Positions 28,006 through 37,216 of a stretch of 64,000 nt of DNA are shown piece after piece (the first letter of the stretch is position 1; each line of letters begins with the position of its first letter). The stretch is taken from positions 744,001-808,000 of the forward strand of contig NZ_CANLGU010000001.1 of assembly GCF_947490405.1 (NCBI RefSeq). Direction: 5' to 3'. This DNA is from an uncultured Algibacter sp. Its GTDB lineage: Bacteria > Bacteroidota > Bacteroidia > Flavobacteriales > Flavobacteriaceae. The position numbers were made by a program, and so were the translations under genes. Under the pieces are notes generated by a model. The model ran no database searches, was not told where the DNA came from, and saw only the letters and a program-made list of their open reading frames with translations.

Positions 28006-28097
28006 ATTTGGGCGTTACCACAAGGGTCGGGCTATTCGTTACAAGTCCTCGCACTTCCTTCGTCAGGCTGTGGGCTTTCCTCTGCTATCCCTAACGC
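28006..28097 (-). repeat. Dispersed palindromic repeat, copy D (inverted)
   Basis: ATTTGGGCGTTACC at the left, GGGTCGGGCT next, and ATCCCTAACGC at the right: the same outer blocks as copies B and C in the opposite orientation. It directly adjoins the hppD terminator, as copy B adjoins the DUF3078 terminator. Confidence 0.7.
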
Positions 28098-28132
28098 AGA
28101 AAACCTGCTGATTTAATATTAGCAGGTTTTCT
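28098..28132 (-). terminator. Intrinsic terminator after hppD
   Basis: AGAAAACCTGCT / AGCAGGTTTTCT perfect 12-base stem with an 11-base AT loop, 24 bases after the hppD stop on the minus strand. Confidence 0.85.
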
Positions 28133-28156
28133 ATTAGTGTTATAGTTAAGTTACGT

Positions 28157-29317
28157 TTAAAGTGTCCCGCGTTTAGCTTGCTCGCGCTCAATAGACTCAA
28201 AAAGCGCTTTAAAATTCCCCGCTCCAAAACCTCTTGCGCCCACACGCTGAATAATCTCAAAGAATAACGTTGGCCTATCTTCAACAGGTTTGGTGAAAAT
28301 TTGTAACAAATAACCCTCTTCGTCGGCATCAATCATAATTCCCAATTTTTTTAAGGCTTCAATATCTTCTCGTAGTTCATGACTATGCTCTTCTAAGCGT
28401 CCTGGAACTGCTCTGTAATATTCCTCTGGTGGGATGGATAAAAACTCCACACCTCTGCTTCTTAACTGGCTTACTGTTGTAATAATATCATCCGTAGCCA
28501 CTGCTATATGTTGCACACCAGAACCTTCATAGAAATCAAGATATTCTTCAATTTGCGAACGTTTTTTACCTTCAGCAGGCTCATTAATCGGGAATTTTAT
28601 TCTACCATTGCCATTACTCATCACCTTACTCATAAGTGCAGAGTATTCCGTATGGATTTGTTTATCGTCAAACGATAAAAAGTTTTCAAATCCCATAACA
28701 TCTTCATACCATTTTACCCATTTGTTCATTTGCCCCCAGCCCACGTTACCAACCATGTGGTCTATATACTTTAAACCTGCTGGTTCTGGGTTATAATCAC
28801 TCTCCCAAGCTTCAAATCCGGGTAAAAACGTGCCATTGTAGTTTTTGCGTTCTACAAACATGTGCACGGTTTCTCCATAGGTATAAATTCCTGCTCTAAC
28901 AACTTCACCGTGTTCGTCTGTTTCAACAGTTGGCTCCATATATGATTTGGCACCTCTGCTTGTAGTTTCTTCGTATGCTTTTCTAGCATCTTCAACCCAA
29001 AGTGCAATTACTTTTACACCATCACCGTGTTTTACAATATGCTCGTTTATGGTCGATTTACTGTTTAATGGCGTAGTTAAAACTAGTTTTATTTTATCTT
29101 GTGTTAGCACATAACTCACAGAATCTTTAGCGCCAGTTTCTAAACCTCTGTAGGCATAAGATTGAAATCCAAATGCTGTTTTGTAAAAATGTGCCGATTG
29201 TTTTGCGTTACCTACATAGAATTCTACATAGTCTGTTCCTAGAAGTGGCAAAAAGTCTTGTGCACCCTCAAATATTTTTTCTAAACCGTAGTTTACTGAT
29301 TTTATGTCTTTACTCAT
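28157..29317 (-). CDS. hppD: 4-hydroxyphenylpyruvate dioxygenase
   Basis: 386 residues; cytosolic Fe(II) dioxygenase turning 4-hydroxyphenylpyruvate into homogentisate in tyrosine breakdown. Two vicinal-oxygen-chelate domains are visible; the iron ligands are H187 (YIDHMVGNV), H270 (GVQHIAVATDDI) and E354 (LFFEIIQR). The C-terminal helix GFGAGNFKALFESIEREQ is typical. The homogentisate dioxygenase gene lies 95 bases upstream on the same strand, so the two enzymes act in sequence. A GTCATTCC-type repeat separates them. Confidence 0.96.
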   Translation of the reverse strand: MSKDIKSVNYGLEKIFEGAQDFLPLLGTDYVEFYVGNAKQSAHFYKTAFGFQSYAYRGLETGAKDSVSYVLTQDKIKLVLTTPLNSKSTINEHIVKHGDGVKVIALWVEDARKAYEETTSRGAKSYMEPTVETDEHGEVVRAGIYTYGETVHMFVERKNYNGTFLPGFEAWESDYNPEPAGLKYIDHMVGNVGWGQMNKWVKWYEDVMGFENFLSFDDKQIHTEYSALMSKVMSNGNGRIKFPINEPAEGKKRSQIEEYLDFYEGSGVQHIAVATDDIITTVSQLRSRGVEFLSIPPEEYYRAVPGRLEEHSHELREDIEALKKLGIMIDADEEGYLLQIFTKPVEDRPTLFFEIIQRVGARGFGAGNFKALFESIEREQAKRGTL

Positions 29318-29329
29318 TTCTTTAGTTTT

Positions 29330-29409
29330 GTCATTCCCGCAAAGGCGGGAATCTTATCGTTTGAAACTCAATTTTATATAATATGGATTCCTGCCTTCGC
29401 AGGAATGAC
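29330..29409. repeat. GTCATTCC inverted repeat pair between hppD and hmgA
   Basis: Two short hairpins, TTCCCGCAAAGGCGGGAA at 29334-29351 and ATTCCTGCCTTCGCAGGAAT at 29387-29406, flanked by GTCATTCC at the left and GGAATGAC at the right, so the whole 80-base element is an inverted repeat. This word occurs as a short dispersed element in many bacterial genomes. A half element is present at 30641-30664. Confidence 0.65.
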
Positions 29410-29412
29410 AAC

Positions 29413-30570
29413 TTACTCCAACCAAGATGTATGATAACTATCATCGGCTATTTTCATACCGTCTTCTGTAACCATCAGTGGTTTAAAGGTATCTACCATG
29501 ACTGCAAGTTCTTCGGTTTTTGTTTTCCCAATACTGCGCTCGGTAGCACCGGGATGTGGCCCGTGTGGAATACCTGCTGGATGCAACGAAATATGACCAG
29601 CCTCAACATCGTTTCTACTCATAAAATCTCCATCAACATAATACAACACCTCATCACTGTCTATATTGCTGTGGTTGTATGGCGCTGGGATGGATTGCGG
29701 ATGATAATCATACAATCGAGGTACAAAACTACATACTACAAAAGCATCGGTTTCAAAGGTTTGATGTACTGGTGGTGGTTGATGAATACGACCCGTAATA
29801 GGCTCAAAATCATGAATTGAAAACGCGTATGGATAATTATAGCCATCATATCCAACGACGTCAAACGGATGCGATGCGTAAACCATTTCTATAATGTCAT
29901 CTTGTTTTTTAACCTTAATTAAAAAGTCTCCAGATTCGTTATGGGTTTCTAATTCTTCCGGTCTGCGGATATCGCGTTCACAAAATGGTGAGTGTTCTAA
30001 TAACTGACCAAACCAATTGCGATATCGTTTTGGCGTGTAAATGGGCCTGCGAGATTCTACTATAAAAAGTCTGTTGTCTTCGGTATCAAAATCTATTTTA
30101 TAAATAATCCCTCTTGGAATCAATAGATAATCACCATATTTAAAATCAAGATTTCCTAACATGGTTCTCAATTTTCCTGTGCCTTTGTGAACGAAGATTA
30201 ATTCGTCTGCATCGGTGTTTTTATAAAAATAATCTTGGGTAGATTGTTTTGGAGCTGCTAAAATAATGGCACAATCACTATTTATTAAAACTGTTTTTCT
30301 ACTGTTTAGAAAATCGTTTTCTGGCTTTACTTGAAATCCTTTTAAACGATACGATTTTATATTATTTGCTTTGGCTATTTTTGGCGCTACATTGTATTGT
30401 TTTCCTATTTTTTTTACTTGTGTAGGACGTTGCTCGTGATAACTGTTTGTTGACATGCCATCAAACCCAATAGTTCCAAACAATTGTTCGTAATACAAAC
30501 TACCATTTGGTTTCCTGAATTGGATGTGTCGTTTATGCGGAATATTTCCTAATTTATGATAAAAAGGCAT
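29413..30570 (-). CDS. hmgA: Homogentisate 1,2-dioxygenase
   Basis: 385 residues, the shorter form usual in Bacteroidota; opens the homogentisate ring to maleylacetoacetate. Recognised by the N-terminal YHKLGNIPHKRHIQFRKPNG, the cupin stretch HPFDVVGYDGYNYPYAFSIH, RIHQPPPVHQTFE, and HISLHPAGIPHGPHPG, which hold the His and Glu iron ligands. Upstream neighbour of hppD on the same strand. The stop lies four bases from the repeat at 29330-29409. Confidence 0.95.
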   Translation of the reverse strand: MPFYHKLGNIPHKRHIQFRKPNGSLYYEQLFGTIGFDGMSTNSYHEQRPTQVKKIGKQYNVAPKIAKANNIKSYRLKGFQVKPENDFLNSRKTVLINSDCAIILAAPKQSTQDYFYKNTDADELIFVHKGTGKLRTMLGNLDFKYGDYLLIPRGIIYKIDFDTEDNRLFIVESRRPIYTPKRYRNWFGQLLEHSPFCERDIRRPEELETHNESGDFLIKVKKQDDIIEMVYASHPFDVVGYDGYNYPYAFSIHDFEPITGRIHQPPPVHQTFETDAFVVCSFVPRLYDYHPQSIPAPYNHSNIDSDEVLYYVDGDFMSRNDVEAGHISLHPAGIPHGPHPGATERSIGKTKTEELAVMVDTFKPLMVTEDGMKIADDSYHTSWLE

Positions 30571-30640
30571 ACTTTGAAATTTAAAAAATTAAATTTAGCC
30601 GAAAGCTAAACGAATGATACTAAAGATAATAAATTAAAAA

Positions 30641-30664
30641 GGATTCCTGCCTTTGCAGGAATAA
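30641..30664. repeat. Half copy of the GTCATTCC-type hairpin
   Basis: ATTCCTGCCTTTGCAGGAAT hairpin, one base different in the loop from the right half of the element at 29330-29409, in the 265-base gap upstream of hmgA. Nothing else was recognised in that gap. Confidence 0.55.
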
Positions 30665-30835
30665 CAAGAATGTATGCTCATTCAGGATTTCTCTTGATGA
30701 GATAATGAAGATGTGCCAGTAAGTTTTCCCAAAAAGGCTTCATAGTTTCACAAATATCGTGAAAATTCTTGAGAAAATGTGATCGTGTAAAGCATCATAA
30801 GATTTACACCTTCGCCTAAGTAGTAAATACCACGA

Positions 30836-33076
30836 TTAAAACCAAAAACCTACATTAAAAAACAACGTACCCTCTCCCTGTTCTGGAGAATAACTGTATT
30901 TAGTTTGCACAGGACCTAAAAAAGTTTCTATGGCATAACCAATAGCATATCCTCTATAGTCTGGAAGCGTAAACCACTCACCAGTATCAAAAATATTATC
31001 ATCAACATTTGCCCAATTACCCTCTAATGTAATGTGATGGTGTTTTATAAACTCGAAATCTGCAACTACAGAGGCTTTTACATAACTATTTCCTGATAAG
31101 GAGATAAAATCGTACCCTAAAAAAGGAATAAAATTATTAATAAAATTATTTCCATAACCTCCCAAAGCAAAATCTAAAGACTTATTTGATTTGTCTCCAA
31201 ATTTAAATCCACCACTACTACGCAAATTAAGTGCTATCTTATCTGAAACACCAATAGCGTAGCCCACTTCAGCTTTAGCGATAGAAAACTCTTCAAAATC
31301 ATCTACAATACCTGATCCATTAAAATAAATATTTAAACCGCCATTAAAGTAAACTCCTTTTTTAGGAAAATATTTATTATCATAAGTATCAAATTTTAAA
31401 TTTCCAAAAACACTAAGGTAATCCGAACTTTCTATTATAAATTCTTCATCTGGTGTATCCCCAGGAATCGTTTCAGAATCTATCATTAAACGTTTATGTT
31501 CCAAACCTAATGCTAATGAAAAATCTCGCCTAAAAAGTGTTTTCAAATAAAATTGATTTGTTTGGTCCCTGAGCTTAACATCCATTTTGTTTAATCCCAT
31601 ATTTGATATAACATCTTCTTCTAAAAATAAAGCAGCACTTATATTTTTATTAAACTGATTATATCTTGATCTTAAACCTACACTCCAATAAAATCCTTTA
31701 TCAATTAAATAATCAAAATTATATCTTATGTTATCTCCTAAAATAATATCAAGCGAACCAACATCATTTTTAAATAATAAGCGTTTTTTAGTTAGGTTTA
31801 CAAGCGCTGCACTCTTGTATAAATCATCATAATGTAAACCAAGTTTTAAAAACGTATTTACTTGTGCCTCTTTTACCCTAGCTACTAAGTCATAGCCTAT
31901 TTTGTTTGGGCTATCTTTTAGTTCAAACTCAAAAGCATCAAAGTTATTTGTTGCCACAAGATTATTTAAACCTTTAGTAAAATCTCTATAACTTACTTTT
32001 TTCTTTTTCTTAATTTTAAGTTTTCCTAGCACATAGGCTCTAGTATAATTTTCTAGACCCTTAATTTTTACTCCATTTATAGTAACACTATCTATCCGCT
32101 TCAGTTTAATTTTTTGATTAATATTAGGTTTGGAAGAAGCTACTTTTTTTAAACCACTAAGCTTTGTTATAGCAGCATATCTTCCAGATTCAATAATATC
32201 GTTTCCTTGATCAAAAGACACCACATTGAAATCTTTAATATTAGGTTTTATATAGATATCGGTTTTCTTAACCTTAGTCTTCATAGCATTAATCGTCCTG
32301 AAATTATTAATTTGAAGAAGTACTTCAGGTGCAGATGTTAAATCATCACGAGCTGCTAAACCATCTTGTACATCCACACCAATAATAACATCCATACCTT
32401 TTTCACGTAATTCATCAATGGGATAATTATTTACCACACCACCATCAATTAAAATCTCATTATTAATTGTAACAGGTTGAAAAAGGGAAGGTAATGCGCC
32501 ACTTGCCATTATAGATTGTGTCAAATTACCTCTATCTAAAACTACTTGCTTTCCGTTTTCAATGTTTGTGGCAATACAGAAAAAAGGAATAGGCAACTTG
32601 CTAAAATCATTGATAGTATTAACATGAATAAGCAATTTTAAAAGTAAACTGTATGTATTATGCCCTCTTGAAAGTGCAGATGGTAATTTGATTTTAAAGT
32701 TTTCAAAAGGCAGTTTTACCGCATATTTCTCCATGTTATCCCGCTCACTAAATGCTGTGGAGGACCGTGGTAAATCGTCATTAATAATCGTATCAAAATC
32801 GACGTTTTGAAAAATTGAATCTAGCTGTTTTCCTGAATACCCTGAAGCATACAAAGCACCAATTATAGAACCCATACTGGTACCGGCAACATAATCGACT
32901 TTTACACCTAAGCTATCAAGAACCTTTAAAACCCCAATATGTGCTAATCCTTTTGCACCACCACCACTTAACACCAAACCTACTTTTGGTCTAGTATTTT
33001 CCTTTACTTCATTTTGCGCTTTCGCGGAAAGTGAAGCGATTAGAAATAGGGTTAATATTATTGGTTTTAGGTTCAA
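30836..33076 (-). CDS. Patatin-like phospholipase with outer-membrane barrel domain (type Vd-like)
   Basis: 746 residues. Signal peptide to about 20 (SAKAQ). Patatin domain about 30-320: oxyanion loop GGGAKG (38-43), nucleophile S67 in GTSMGS and catalytic D211 in IDGGVVNNYP. A POTRA-like region follows (about 330-400), then a 16-strand-type surface-antigen/BamA-like barrel ending in FFNVGFWF. This order matches type Vd autotransporters such as PlpD/FplA, which place a lipase at the surface or release it. The start is TTG 33076; an in-frame stop lies 12 bases upstream and no ATG would retain the signal peptide. Confidence 0.88.
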   Translation of the reverse strand: MNLKPIILTLFLIASLSAKAQNEVKENTRPKVGLVLSGGGAKGLAHIGVLKVLDSLGVKVDYVAGTSMGSIIGALYASGYSGKQLDSIFQNVDFDTIINDDLPRSSTAFSERDNMEKYAVKLPFENFKIKLPSALSRGHNTYSLLLKLLIHVNTINDFSKLPIPFFCIATNIENGKQVVLDRGNLTQSIMASGALPSLFQPVTINNEILIDGGVVNNYPIDELREKGMDVIIGVDVQDGLAARDDLTSAPEVLLQINNFRTINAMKTKVKKTDIYIKPNIKDFNVVSFDQGNDIIESGRYAAITKLSGLKKVASSKPNINQKIKLKRIDSVTINGVKIKGLENYTRAYVLGKLKIKKKKKVSYRDFTKGLNNLVATNNFDAFEFELKDSPNKIGYDLVARVKEAQVNTFLKLGLHYDDLYKSAALVNLTKKRLLFKNDVGSLDIILGDNIRYNFDYLIDKGFYWSVGLRSRYNQFNKNISAALFLEEDVISNMGLNKMDVKLRDQTNQFYLKTLFRRDFSLALGLEHKRLMIDSETIPGDTPDEEFIIESSDYLSVFGNLKFDTYDNKYFPKKGVYFNGGLNIYFNGSGIVDDFEEFSIAKAEVGYAIGVSDKIALNLRSSGGFKFGDKSNKSLDFALGGYGNNFINNFIPFLGYDFISLSGNSYVKASVVADFEFIKHHHITLEGNWANVDDNIFDTGEWFTLPDYRGYAIGYAIETFLGPVQTKYSYSPEQGEGTLFFNVGFWF

Positions 33077-33092
33077 GTTTACTTTTTCTTAT

Positions 33093-33437
33093 TTAAGTGG
33101 TTATTTTATCTTTAATTAACTTCACAATTGTTTCAGCTTTTTCAAAATCTACATTTTGCAACCATATTTTTAAAGTATGATTTACCGTTTTTAATTTTAT
33201 GTTAGCCTCATTTTTATAATTTTCTCCACCTCCACTTGCAACAAATAAATCTAAAATCCAACTTAAAGTTGTAACAAACCAATCTGTTTTTTTGGGAGTT
33301 AACTCAATATTTATAATATTTTTAAATGAAAATGATCCACAATTTTTTGACCGCGAAGCATCTGTAATTTCAATACCTAATCCATCTAACTTTATTTTTA
33401 GTAGTGGTTTATATCTCAACTCAAAAGTTTCTGTCAT
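33093..33437 (-). CDS. Hypothetical cytosolic protein
   Basis: 114 residues with no signal peptide. Beta-strands (LKIKLDGLGIEITDASR, SFSFKNIINIEL) suggest a PH-like or small beta domain with a C-terminal helix (DFEKAETIVKLIKDKI); this is only a shape reading. It lies between uvrC (42 bases) and the patatin gene (16 bases) on the same strand, so it may be co-transcribed with the patatin gene. Confidence 0.6.
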   Translation of the reverse strand: MTETFELRYKPLLKIKLDGLGIEITDASRSKNCGSFSFKNIINIELTPKKTDWFVTTLSWILDLFVASGGGENYKNEANIKLKTVNHTLKIWLQNVDFEKAETIVKLIKDKITT

Positions 33438-33479
33438 TTAAATACTATAATTCTATCTTATTTCAAACCCACTAGTTTT

Positions 33480-35273
33480 TTACTTCTCATGATAATAATT
33501 ATAAACCTTTTCAGCACGCGACACCCCAACAACTGCCTCCAGTTCATCTAACTTAGCATTAGCTACACGTTTAGCTGATTTAAAATGCCTTAGCAATTCT
33601 ATAACCGTTTTCTCACCAACGCCATTTATGGTTTCTAGCTCTGTGTTTAACGCTGTTTTACTACGTTTATTTCTATGATGTTCGATTCCGAAACGGTGGG
33701 CTTCGTTTCGTAGCTGTTGAATAATTTTTAGGGTTTCGCTTTTCTTATCTAAATATAAAGGAATTGGATCGTTAGGGTAAAATAATTCTTCCAAACGTTT
33801 TGCAATTCCGATAATAGCAATTTTCCCTCTTAGATTTAAAGCATCTAAACTTTTTAATGCAGATGATAGCTGCCCTTTTCCACCATCAATAATAATGAGT
33901 TGTGGCAACGGCTGCTCTTCTTCCAATAAACGCTTGTAGCGTCGATAAACCACTTCTTCCATAGATGCAAAATCATCTGGACCTTCTACGGTTTTTATAT
34001 TGAAATGACGATAATCTTTTTTACTAGGTTTTCCATTTTTAAAAACCACACAAGCAGCTACAGGATGCGTTCCCTGTATATTTGAATTATCAAAACACTC
34101 AATGTGTCGTGGTTCTTCTGAAAGTCTTAAATCGCCTTTCATTTGTGCCATAATACGATTGGCATGCCTATCTGGGTCAACGATTTTCATTTGTTTAAAA
34201 CGCTCCATTCTAAAATACTTGGCGTTTCTGAGTGATAAATCTAAAATATGCTTTTTATCGCCTAACTTTGGCACGGTTACTTTTACATCTTCTCCCAACT
34301 CAACTTTGAAAGGCACATAAATTTCTTTGGAATTGGAATTAAAACGCTGCCTAATTTCTGTAATAGCGAGTTCTAACAATGCTTTATCGGTTTCGTCTAA
34401 TTTTTTCTTAATTTCAAGTGTGTGTGAACGGATGATTGAGCCATAAGACAATTGTAAAAAGTTGATATAACCATAACTCTCGTCACTCATTATGGAAAAT
34501 ACATCTACGTTGCTGATTTTTGGGTTAACTATCGTTGATTTTGCTTGATAATTTTCTAAAACCTCAACCTTCTCTTTTATTTTTTGAGCCTCTTCAAACT
34601 GCATGTTTTCAGCAAACTGTTTCATTTGCGTTTTAAACTGGGATAAAGAATCTTTAAAATTGCCTTTTAAAATTTCTTTTATGGCTTTGATGTTTTTATT
34701 GTATTCTACTTCAGTTTCTAAACCTTCACAGGCACCTTTGCAGTTTCCTAAATGGTATTCTAAGCACACTTTGTATTTGCCTGCATCTACTTTTTCTTCG
34801 GATAAATTGAAGTTGCAGGTTCTTAAGCTATAGAGTCCTCTTATTAAATCTAGAAGTGTATGTACTGTTTTTACACTGGTGTAGGGGCCAAAGTAATCAC
34901 CACTTCCTTTAAATACTCTGCGCGTAGAAAACACTCTAGGGAAACGTTCTTTTTTGATGCAAATCCAAGGGTAAGACTTATCATCTTTCAACAACACATT
35001 ATATCTTGGCTTGTGCTTTTTTATAAGGTTGTTCTCTAATAAAAGTGCATCTGTTTCAGTTTCTACAACGATGTGCTTTATGTTGGCAATTTTTTTTACC
35101 AGTACTCGGGTTTTGCCATTTTCGTGGGTTTTGGTAAAATAGGAACTAACACGTTTTTTTAAGTTTTTTGCTTTCCCAACATAGATAATCGTCCCTTCTT
35201 TATCGAAATATTGATAAACTCCAGGTTGATTTGGTAAGGTTTTTAATTGTATCTCTAAATCGGGGGTATTCAT
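33480..35273 (-). CDS. uvrC: Excinuclease ABC subunit C
   Basis: 597 residues from ATG 35273. UvrC makes both cuts in nucleotide excision repair. Order: GIY-YIG nuclease domain (GVYQYFDKEGTIIYVGKAKN, about 15-45), UVR domain (about 200-240, MQFEEAQKIKEKVEVLENY), the RNase H-like 5' nuclease domain (ECFDNSNIQGTHPVA, about 390), and C-terminal helix-hairpin-helix (INGVGEKTVIELLRHFKS). The frame stays open to 35504, but those 77 codons overlap the divergent rimK gene and have no UvrC equivalent, so the shorter start is used. Confidence 0.95.
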   Translation of the reverse strand: MNTPDLEIQLKTLPNQPGVYQYFDKEGTIIYVGKAKNLKKRVSSYFTKTHENGKTRVLVKKIANIKHIVVETETDALLLENNLIKKHKPRYNVLLKDDKSYPWICIKKERFPRVFSTRRVFKGSGDYFGPYTSVKTVHTLLDLIRGLYSLRTCNFNLSEEKVDAGKYKVCLEYHLGNCKGACEGLETEVEYNKNIKAIKEILKGNFKDSLSQFKTQMKQFAENMQFEEAQKIKEKVEVLENYQAKSTIVNPKISNVDVFSIMSDESYGYINFLQLSYGSIIRSHTLEIKKKLDETDKALLELAITEIRQRFNSNSKEIYVPFKVELGEDVKVTVPKLGDKKHILDLSLRNAKYFRMERFKQMKIVDPDRHANRIMAQMKGDLRLSEEPRHIECFDNSNIQGTHPVAACVVFKNGKPSKKDYRHFNIKTVEGPDDFASMEEVVYRRYKRLLEEEQPLPQLIIIDGGKGQLSSALKSLDALNLRGKIAIIGIAKRLEELFYPNDPIPLYLDKKSETLKIIQQLRNEAHRFGIEHHRNKRSKTALNTELETINGVGEKTVIELLRHFKSAKRVANAKLDELEAVVGVSRAEKVYNYYHEK

Positions 35274-35361
35274 GTCATGTAAAGGTATATTAAATTCTAG
35301 ATAATGTGAAAATTCGTCTCTCTTTTTTAGTATATTGCATAGAAAGGCTAAACCGCTTTTA

Positions 35362-36237
35362 ATGAATATAGTTATACTCTCCAGAAATCCTAATTTATAC
35401 TCTACCGACCGTTTAGTTGAAGAAGGTGAAAGAAAAGGCCATAAAGTAGAAGTAATAGATCCGCTTAAATGCGATATTATTATCGAAAAGGAAAAACCAA
35501 CCATCTATTATAAAGATAGATATTTAGACTATGTTGATGCCATCATTCCAAGAATTGGAGCTTCAGTTACGTTTTATGGATGTGCCGTGGTACGGCAGTT
35601 TGAAATGATGGGGGTTTTTACCATCGTTACTTCAGATGCTATACAACGTTCCAGAGATAAACTACGGAGTTTACAACGATTAAGTAAAGCAGGTATTGGT
35701 ATGCCAAAAACCGTTTTTACAAATTACTCAAGGGATGTAGAAGAGGTTATTGAGCATGTTGGCGGAACCCCTGTAATTATTAAACTTTTAGAAGGCACAC
35801 AGGGTTTAGGTGTCGTTTTAGCTGAAACTAAAAATGCAGCCGAATCCGTTTTAGAAGCTTTTAACGGCTTACAGGCAAGAGTAATTGTTCAAGAATTTAT
35901 AAAGGAAGCTGGTGGTGCTGATTTACGTGCTTTGGTAGTAGACGGGCAAGTTGTAGGCGCTATGAAACGCCAAGGTAAAGCAGGTGAATTTCGGTCTAAC
36001 TTACATCGTGGTGGTTCAGCAAATATTATAAAACTAAATCATGATGAACTAAAATTAGCCATGAATGCCTCAAGAGCACTTAAATTACCCGTTTGTGGCG
36101 TAGATATGTTACAATCTGCTAGAGGTCCTTTGCTATTAGAAGTTAATTCTACACCTGGTTTAGAAGGTATTGAAACTGCCACAGGACGAAATATCGCTAA
36201 GGCTATTATACGTTTTATTGAAAAAAACAGACAATAA
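35362..36237 (+). CDS. rimK: RimK-family ATP-grasp glutamate ligase
   Basis: 291 residues from ATG 35362. ATP-grasp ligase that joins glutamate to an acceptor carboxylate (ribosomal protein S6 in E. coli; other RimK-like enzymes make small amide-linked dipeptides). Motifs: [35 protein letters not shown], the ATP-binding [30 protein letters not shown] and the metal-binding [15 protein letters not shown]. Its TAA is followed at once by the ATG of a zinc acylase (36238), so the two are translationally coupled. It is divergent from uvrC. Confidence 0.92.
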   Translation: MNIVILSRNPNLYSTDRLVEEGERKGHKVEVIDPLKCDIIIEKEKPTIYYKDRYLDYVDAIIPRIGASVTFYGCAVVRQFEMMGVFTIVTSDAIQRSRDKLRSLQRLSKAGIGMPKTVFTNYSRDVEEVIEHVGGTPVIIKLLEGTQGLGVVLAETKNAAESVLEAFNGLQARVIVQEFIKEAGGADLRALVVDGQVVGAMKRQGKAGEFRSNLHRGGSANIIKLNHDELKLAMNASRALKLPVCGVDMLQSARGPLLLEVNSTPGLEGIETATGRNIAKAIIRFIEKNRQ

Positions 36238-37212
36238 ATGACGCAAATTAATAATGGAACTTTAACTATTCTTGGTGAAACAATTGAGCTTGGTGAAAGT
36301 AGAGAAGTAAACTTTGATGTTGCAAATTTGCACACCTCTACGCCAGTAAATGTTCCCGTAATTATAGAACGCTCTAAAAAACCCGGACCAACCGTTTTAT
36401 TTACTGCTGGCATTCATGGAGATGAAGTTAATGGTGTTGAAATTGTACGACAACTTATTGCTAAAGGTATAAACAAACCTAAATGCGGTACTATTATTTG
36501 CATGCCAGTAATTAATATTTTTGGATTTATTAATTTGAAACGTGAATTTCCTGATGGTCGTGATTTAAACCGTGTGTTTCCAGGAAGCCCTTCGGGTTCG
36601 CTTGCAGGACGTGTCGCTTATAAATTGATACATGATATTATTCCGCATGTAGATTTAATTATGGATTTTCACACAGGAGGCTCGGGTAGGTTTAATGCTC
36701 CACAATTACGTTATTCCAAAGAAAATAAAGAGCTTAACGATTTAGCTAAAGTATTTGGGGCACCTTTTGTGTTATACTCTAAAAATTTATCAAAATCTTT
36801 TAGAACCACTTGCTATAAACTTGGAAAACCACTTTTGCTTTTTGAAGGCGGAAAATCGTTTCATATTGATGATATTGTTACCAATTCTGGTGTTAATGGC
36901 TCCAAACGTGTATTAAAACATTTAGGCATGTTAAAAACCGTTTTTAAATCGTCTAGACCTAAAAAAGAAACAGTTTTTATAAATGAAAGCCGATGGCAAC
37001 GTGCAAAATATTCTGGTATGTTTAAAGCATCAGTAACTATTGGAACATACGTAGAAAAAGAAGATTTAATAGGGAATATTACAGATCCTTACGGAAAGTT
37101 CAACTATTTTGTTAGAGCTTCAAATAGCGGATATATTATAAATGTAAATGAATCACCTATTGTTTATCAAGGTGATGCATTGTTTCATATTTCTACAGAA
37201 CTTAAAAAGTAG
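36238..37212 (+). CDS. Succinylglutamate desuccinylase/aspartoacylase-family zinc hydrolase
   Basis: 324 residues of the M14-like AstE/AspA family (PF04952), which hydrolyses N-acyl amino acids or C-terminal amino acids. Zinc and catalytic motifs: GIHGDEVNGVEI (H60, E63), REFPDGRDLNRVFPG and DFHTGGSG. The C-terminal third is a beta-barrel-like domain. The first codon touches the rimK stop codon, so ligase and hydrolase are made together; their chemistry is opposite (amide formation, amide cleavage). Possible substrates are glutamylated S6 or a small glutamyl conjugate; neither is shown by sequence. Confidence 0.88.
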   Translation: MTQINNGTLTILGETIELGESREVNFDVANLHTSTPVNVPVIIERSKKPGPTVLFTAGIHGDEVNGVEIVRQLIAKGINKPKCGTIICMPVINIFGFINLKREFPDGRDLNRVFPGSPSGSLAGRVAYKLIHDIIPHVDLIMDFHTGGSGRFNAPQLRYSKENKELNDLAKVFGAPFVLYSKNLSKSFRTTCYKLGKPLLLFEGGKSFHIDDIVTNSGVNGSKRVLKHLGMLKTVFKSSRPKKETVFINESRWQRAKYSGMFKASVTIGTYVEKEDLIGNITDPYGKFNYFVRASNSGYIINVNESPIVYQGDALFHISTELKK

Positions 37213-37216
37213 AATT

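Noticed and set aside
28063-28332. 89-codon minus-strand frame across the hppD 3' end and repeat copy D
   Set aside because: It overlaps hppD in another frame and continues into a dispersed repeat and a terminator; no promoter or family features.
35274-35504. Possible 77-residue N-terminal extension of UvrC
   Set aside because: It overlaps the divergent rimK gene, has no match to the UvrC N-terminus, and the GIY-YIG domain starts right after ATG 35273.
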